Shown here: piece after piece, positions 60,201 to 64,000 of the stretch
Layout: every line of letters begins with the position of its first letter
How positions within the stretch are numbered: the stretch's first letter is position 1
Assembly (NCBI GenBank): GCA_028554755.1
Contig: JAPTOF010000002.1
Span: 9,721,001 to 9,785,000 of the forward strand
Source of the DNA: Cordia subcordata
Taxonomy: Eukaryota; Streptophyta; Magnoliopsida; Boraginales; Cordiaceae
Direction: 5' to 3'
Length of the DNA: 64,000 nt
The notes under the pieces: generated by a model
Seen by the model: the letters and a program-made list of their open reading frames with translations, nothing else
What the model was told of the DNA's origin: nothing
The model's database searches: none
Program-made: the position numbers and the translations under genes

Positions 60201-61901
60201 AAAGAGATACATGGCAAAAGCCAAATGTCAATCGCAAGGAAATTTTACTAGGAAAGGAAGAAGGGAGAATTTCAGCTTACCACTGTAGTGATCAAGATAT
60301 GATTTTCGCTTTTTCTTTGCTGAGTACATTTTACCTGTCTCATTATGCAAGTCCTCATTGCATTCTATTGGCTTCCGAGCTATGATATCATGTGAGAGTC
60401 TATTGTATTCAGATTGATCATATGGCCTTTTAAGGATACTCAGGAGCTTTTCCCTAAATTGAGATGGGACACTTCCCCTTAAACTGCTAGGGCACTCACC
60501 ATCATCAACGATCACCTTAATTTACATACAAGAACATCATTACAATTGTGGGACAAAGAGACATAGAGCGAAAGAATGATCATGGAACAAGGATGGGAAG
60601 AGAAGGCATACAGTTGCATAAATCCCTTTTGAAGGTATAAAAGGGTTTAAGACCCCTTCCTTTTCAAATGTGTTGCAGTCAACTATTGAGACTTCCGAAT
60701 CCGAGTCATCTTCATATTTTACCCAGAGACCATTATGATTAAATTTCAAAACACCTCTTTCCGATTTGTCAAGATTATCAAGGACATACTTATAATCCTC
60801 CTCTATCATGTTTCCTGGTTCTCTTACAGCTTCCTTTTTCTTTCTTTTGATCATGGTCCTTGTAATTTTTCTGCCTCTTTCCTTCTGCCAATCATCCAGG
60901 AAAGACAAATTATTCTGGTCTTCCATATGATTGTTAGATATGATAATTACTTCTTCAGGCGAGAAAACATAATTCAGGTAATACTCATAATCTTCCTCTA
61001 TCATGTCTTCTAAATCTTTTGTGGCCTCCTCTCTCTTTCTTTTGGCAACAGTCCTCAAATTTTCTCTGACACTTTTCTTACACTTCAGACTGGAATCACC
61101 TTGTGCACCACGTTTGTCCTGGCTCTTGAGCACACGGTAATTTTCCACACTAAGGTTTCCATTTGAAAACTCATTTTGCAAATAAGGAACAGAGACAGTA
61201 TGAGAAGGTCCAGATGTTTTAACCTTCCGATTTGAGGACTTTGTTCTTCTATTTTTCTCTACTGCATCCAAAGCATTCGGATTTTCCAGTTTATATGCGT
61301 ATCCAATATTTGCCAAATCTAACCGTTTTTCCCTATCATATGCTTCAGTAGCATTCTTCGCTTCTCCAGGAACCATACAATTCCGGAAATAGTCCTCCTC
61401 TATCATGTCTTCTAAATATTCTTTGACTACTTTTTTCTTCTGCTTAACATTAGAACAACCTTCTCTATCACACTTGTTAAGCCCACAATGGTTCTCCCTC
61501 TCATTCGACTTTCTCCTTCCATTTTTCTCAACTGCATCTGAAGCATTCGAATTTTCCACCATATGCACTTTCCTAACATTTAACGAATCTAATTCTTTTC
61601 CTATTTTATCAGCTTCAATGGCATTTTTCCTTTTCCCAGCAGTGCCCAGGTGCTGCTCATCACCTAAACCTTCTGCAAATTCATACTTCAAGATAAGAGG
61701 CGATCCATTTCGTTCGCCAGCTTTAATCACAAAACGATTCCCATTTTCCTTAAGATTCTCTAAAAATATTTTATAGTCTGAGTCAACAAAACCATCTTCA
61801 CCATCACAACCATTATATTTGCGACGATTATCGCCATTGGCACTGGAATAATCACTACTGCCACCGTGATTATCATTTTTTGGCCTCATGATCACCTTCA
61901 A
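57275..61901 (-). CDS. plant-specific protein of unknown function, 4 exons, 580 aa
   Basis: Exons on the minus strand: 60612-61901, 60281-60515, 58565-58647 and 57275-57409. All introns are GT-AG and in phase, for 580 aa in total. The large first exon encodes a Lys/Glu/Asn-rich, probably disordered region. It carries three copies of a (L/G)(E/N)(D/N)MIEEDY motif, each followed by a short segment such as YKYVLDNL, and an N-terminal variant DSDYKIFLENL. The C-terminal 150 residues are the conserved part: LRGSVPSQFREKLLSILKRP, KKRKSYLDHYSDFRQKLKAA, LNLLRGFFFYFQNIAQAGAF and VPWKDKSC. I recognise this C-terminal pattern from uncharacterised plant proteins (possibly At1g77270-like, which would extend the microsynteny), but know no function. 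There is no signal peptide or membrane helix; the many KKRK/RKRK clusters could be nuclear localisation signals. An alternative upstream start is not needed, and MRPKN four codons in is a second possible start. Confidence 0.8.
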
Positions 61902-64000
61902 TTTTCCAGTATTCTTATATTCATCATCTAAACCCTAATTCTTTCCCCCATTCTTTCTCTAAATTAACATTAATATTAAAAAAAAAATTCACAAAAAATG
62001 GGGAACATTTAGCATTGAAATTTTCAGTTCCCTTGCCAACCTATTAGCAATATGTGCATTGGACAAAATGCATTTCCCAAACAACAAAATGTTTAGGTAA
62101 ACAATATTCTTTCAATATTTGTCACAAATAATCAGTAAATATTCAAATAAATGTACCATTCTTTGGCTTCATACAAAGTTCATAGTCCTCAAGCACAAAT
62201 TATCAGCTCCAGCCATGAAAATAAACTTTCATCAAACAATCTTTAAATCAAGAATTTATACAAATAATTTCTAATAAATTCCAGTAAAATATACTTAACC
62301 TTTTTGAAAAAATTGAACTAAATTATTAACGAATATGAGTTACACATACAATTCTCTAAAATGCCAATAGAAAAAAAATGACAAATAGAGTGGAAACGAA
62401 GGGAAGAGTTTACTTCGCAAAAAAAAAAAAAAAAAAGTGAAGAGTTTTACCAGCGCGTGTGTGTATGTACACGTGTTATCGAGAGAGAGATAGAGATAGA
62501 TTTTTTGATGTGGATGAGGCCGAAAGAATGCGAGAGAATCTAGAGATACGATTTTTTTCGCGAGGAGGATCTAGAGATACGATGATTGAATCAATTATGG
62601 GTGCACGTAAAATGGTGGGAAAATTCTATAAATGATTTCCAATATTTTTAAAAAATAATGTTATAAATTCCATTTTTATTATTTTAAAAATTAATCACTT
62701 AGTTGCTGTGTTATTTCATCTAGTCATATTCCGGTGACAAGTTAATTTTTTTAGGGCTAATCCGAAGATGAAATTTATTTATTTGAGATCACTCTTGAAA
62801 TAATAAGATCTTCGAGTCATTCTTTATTAGAAACAAAAATATTCTCTTTAATGGCTTTATAAGATTTATGTAATCAAGGATATCACTATTTGTTTTAGTA
62901 AATAGTTGATTAGACATTTATTGAGAAAATAATGGCCAAAATAATTGCATTGACCCATGCTTGGTGGTATTTTTGCAATCTAGGTTTTATTTTAGTTGCT
63001 TAATAATGCTAAACTTTTGCCTAAAATTTCATGCATTAGAATAATGCTAATGCTAATATTCGCTTAATAGCTCCTTCTAATGGCTAGTATTGGATCCGTT
63101 AATATTAAAACAATATTTTCATTATTATAAAAATTTATTATTTTCACCTAATTGCACGGCGTTAAATTCCAAACACATCCCAAACCCCAGCCTGAAAAAG
63201 TTATACCCGAATAATCCGGACCCTTTCGAATTGGTTAAATTTTAAAAATAATTTCGTATATCCCGACATTTAAAAATTCTCGTAATTACACGCACCACAG
63301 GTCCGTTCAAACACAGCAGGTCTCCACTAATCATTGTTAGCATTCTTATACCTTAAAAAAGCTTTAAATATTATATCTTTAATATATTCATATGTATATA
63401 TATGTTATTATATAATATTAAATTTCAGAAAATAATGAAAAAGGTTAAATCATGTCCCAAAAATCTTCGCCTCTTGATGACACGACTGGTACTTCCTTCT
63501 TTTCCTTTCTTTCGAAAGTTTTAACGGTTTGATGACAAAGATTTATAGAACATGTGCATTCATCAACTTTATGTTTTCGTTTTTTTTTTTATTTAAGCTA
63601 GATAAAAAATTAATTATATATAATTAGCGAAAATTAATGTGAGGATATTTCATATTAAAGGTCAAATTTTATGCTTTTTGAACTCCAAAACTTTTTGTAG
63701 GTCAACTAAGCTCTAAAAATTAGAAAAGCAAAACCTGATACACTTTTTTTCAATGTTAGACCAATGCTATTTGAGGCTGGTTTGAATTGTTTTTTCTTTT
63801 TTCTTTTTATAATTCTTTTAAAAAAGAATACATTTCATTTTTTTTCTTTGATATAGGTATTTTTGAGAAATTTTTAAAAAGTTTAAATCAATTTTTTTTG
63901 ACGTTAAAAGTTTTAATTGCTAAAAAGACAATATTTTTCAATTTTTTTTAAAAGTGTTTTTGAAAACCAATCCAAAAGATGCCTTTACCGGCCAAAAAGG
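61902..64000. other. upstream region of the 580-aa gene and AT-rich DNA
   Basis: No gene is seen. The direct repeat GATCTAGAGATACGAT/AATCTAGAGATACGAT occurs near 62538-62585, next to a GAGA run (about 62480-62500). A Tourist-like MITE lies at the end of the window. Confidence 0.5.
63771..63984. mobile_element. Tourist-like MITE
   Basis: Left end GAGGCTGGTTTGAATTG and right end, other strand, AGGCATCTTTTGGATTGG are diverged forms of the 9029-9256 termini; size about 214 bp. The target duplication is unclear. Confidence 0.5.

Noticed and set aside
1..64000. A novel multi-gene system (defence island, biosynthetic cluster)
   Set aside because: The non-ZRK genes are unrelated single-copy plant genes. 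The only cluster is the ZRK family, which is known; its novelty is the arrangement and decay, not a new mechanism.

Overview
The window is nuclear DNA from a flowering plant, most likely a eudicot. The evidence is intron-rich genes with GT-AG junctions, a nuclear-encoded chloroplast NDH subunit with a transit peptide, plant-only families (ZRK pseudokinases, the TCHQD-type glutathione transferase, a USP-domain receptor-like cytoplasmic kinase), very AT-rich intergenic DNA, and nested LTR retrotransposons and MITEs. Nothing bacterial or viral in layout is present.

Bases 1-26589 hold a cluster of four ZRK/ZED1-like pseudokinase genes, all on the minus strand. Only one (2766-3803) is open. The other three carry frameshifts, stops or a transposon. 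The cluster looks like a two-gene block present twice. Block 1 (about 1-14640) has ZRK-a and ZRK-b. Block 2 (about 15085-26580) has ZRK-c and ZRK-d. Flanking non-coding DNA matches in the same order, including a copy of the 3' flank of the neighbouring TCHQD gene. Transposons then landed in each block separately. ZRK-b has a solo Copia-type LTR 111 bp before its start codon and a 9.2 kb Copia element further out; that element carries a 3.7 kb solo LTR, which itself carries a Tourist-like MITE, plus a hAT-type MITE. ZRK-d is cut in two by a 7.4 kb Copia element that contains another solo LTR. Target-site duplications define all of these insertions.

Bases 26590-27686 encode TCHQD on the minus strand (two exons, 267 aa). 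About 19 kb of mostly gene-free, TE-derived DNA follows: a MULE-like element, a Helitron candidate, a poly(A)-tailed RNase H fragment, a second short element with a 9-bp duplication, a hAT element and Tourist-like MITEs. Next, on the plus strand, is a ten-exon USP-plus-kinase gene (46826-51107, 770 aa). From memory, TCHQD and a USP-kinase are also neighbours in Arabidopsis (At1g77290 and At1g77280).

After another 3.8 kb gap comes NDHM (54914-56929, plus, three exons), whose first intron appears to use a GC donor. Convergent with it is a four-exon gene on the minus strand (57275-61901, 580 aa) of a plant-specific family I cannot assign a function to. The last 2.1 kb is its upstream region plus AT-rich DNA.

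The genes do not form one pathway. The ZRK cluster is probably immunity-related by family, TCHQD is a GST-fold enzyme, the USP-kinase is a signalling kinase, and NDHM belongs to the photosynthetic NDH complex. Exon boundaries and element ends were worked out by reading the sequence by eye. Family names come from recognition, not database searches.
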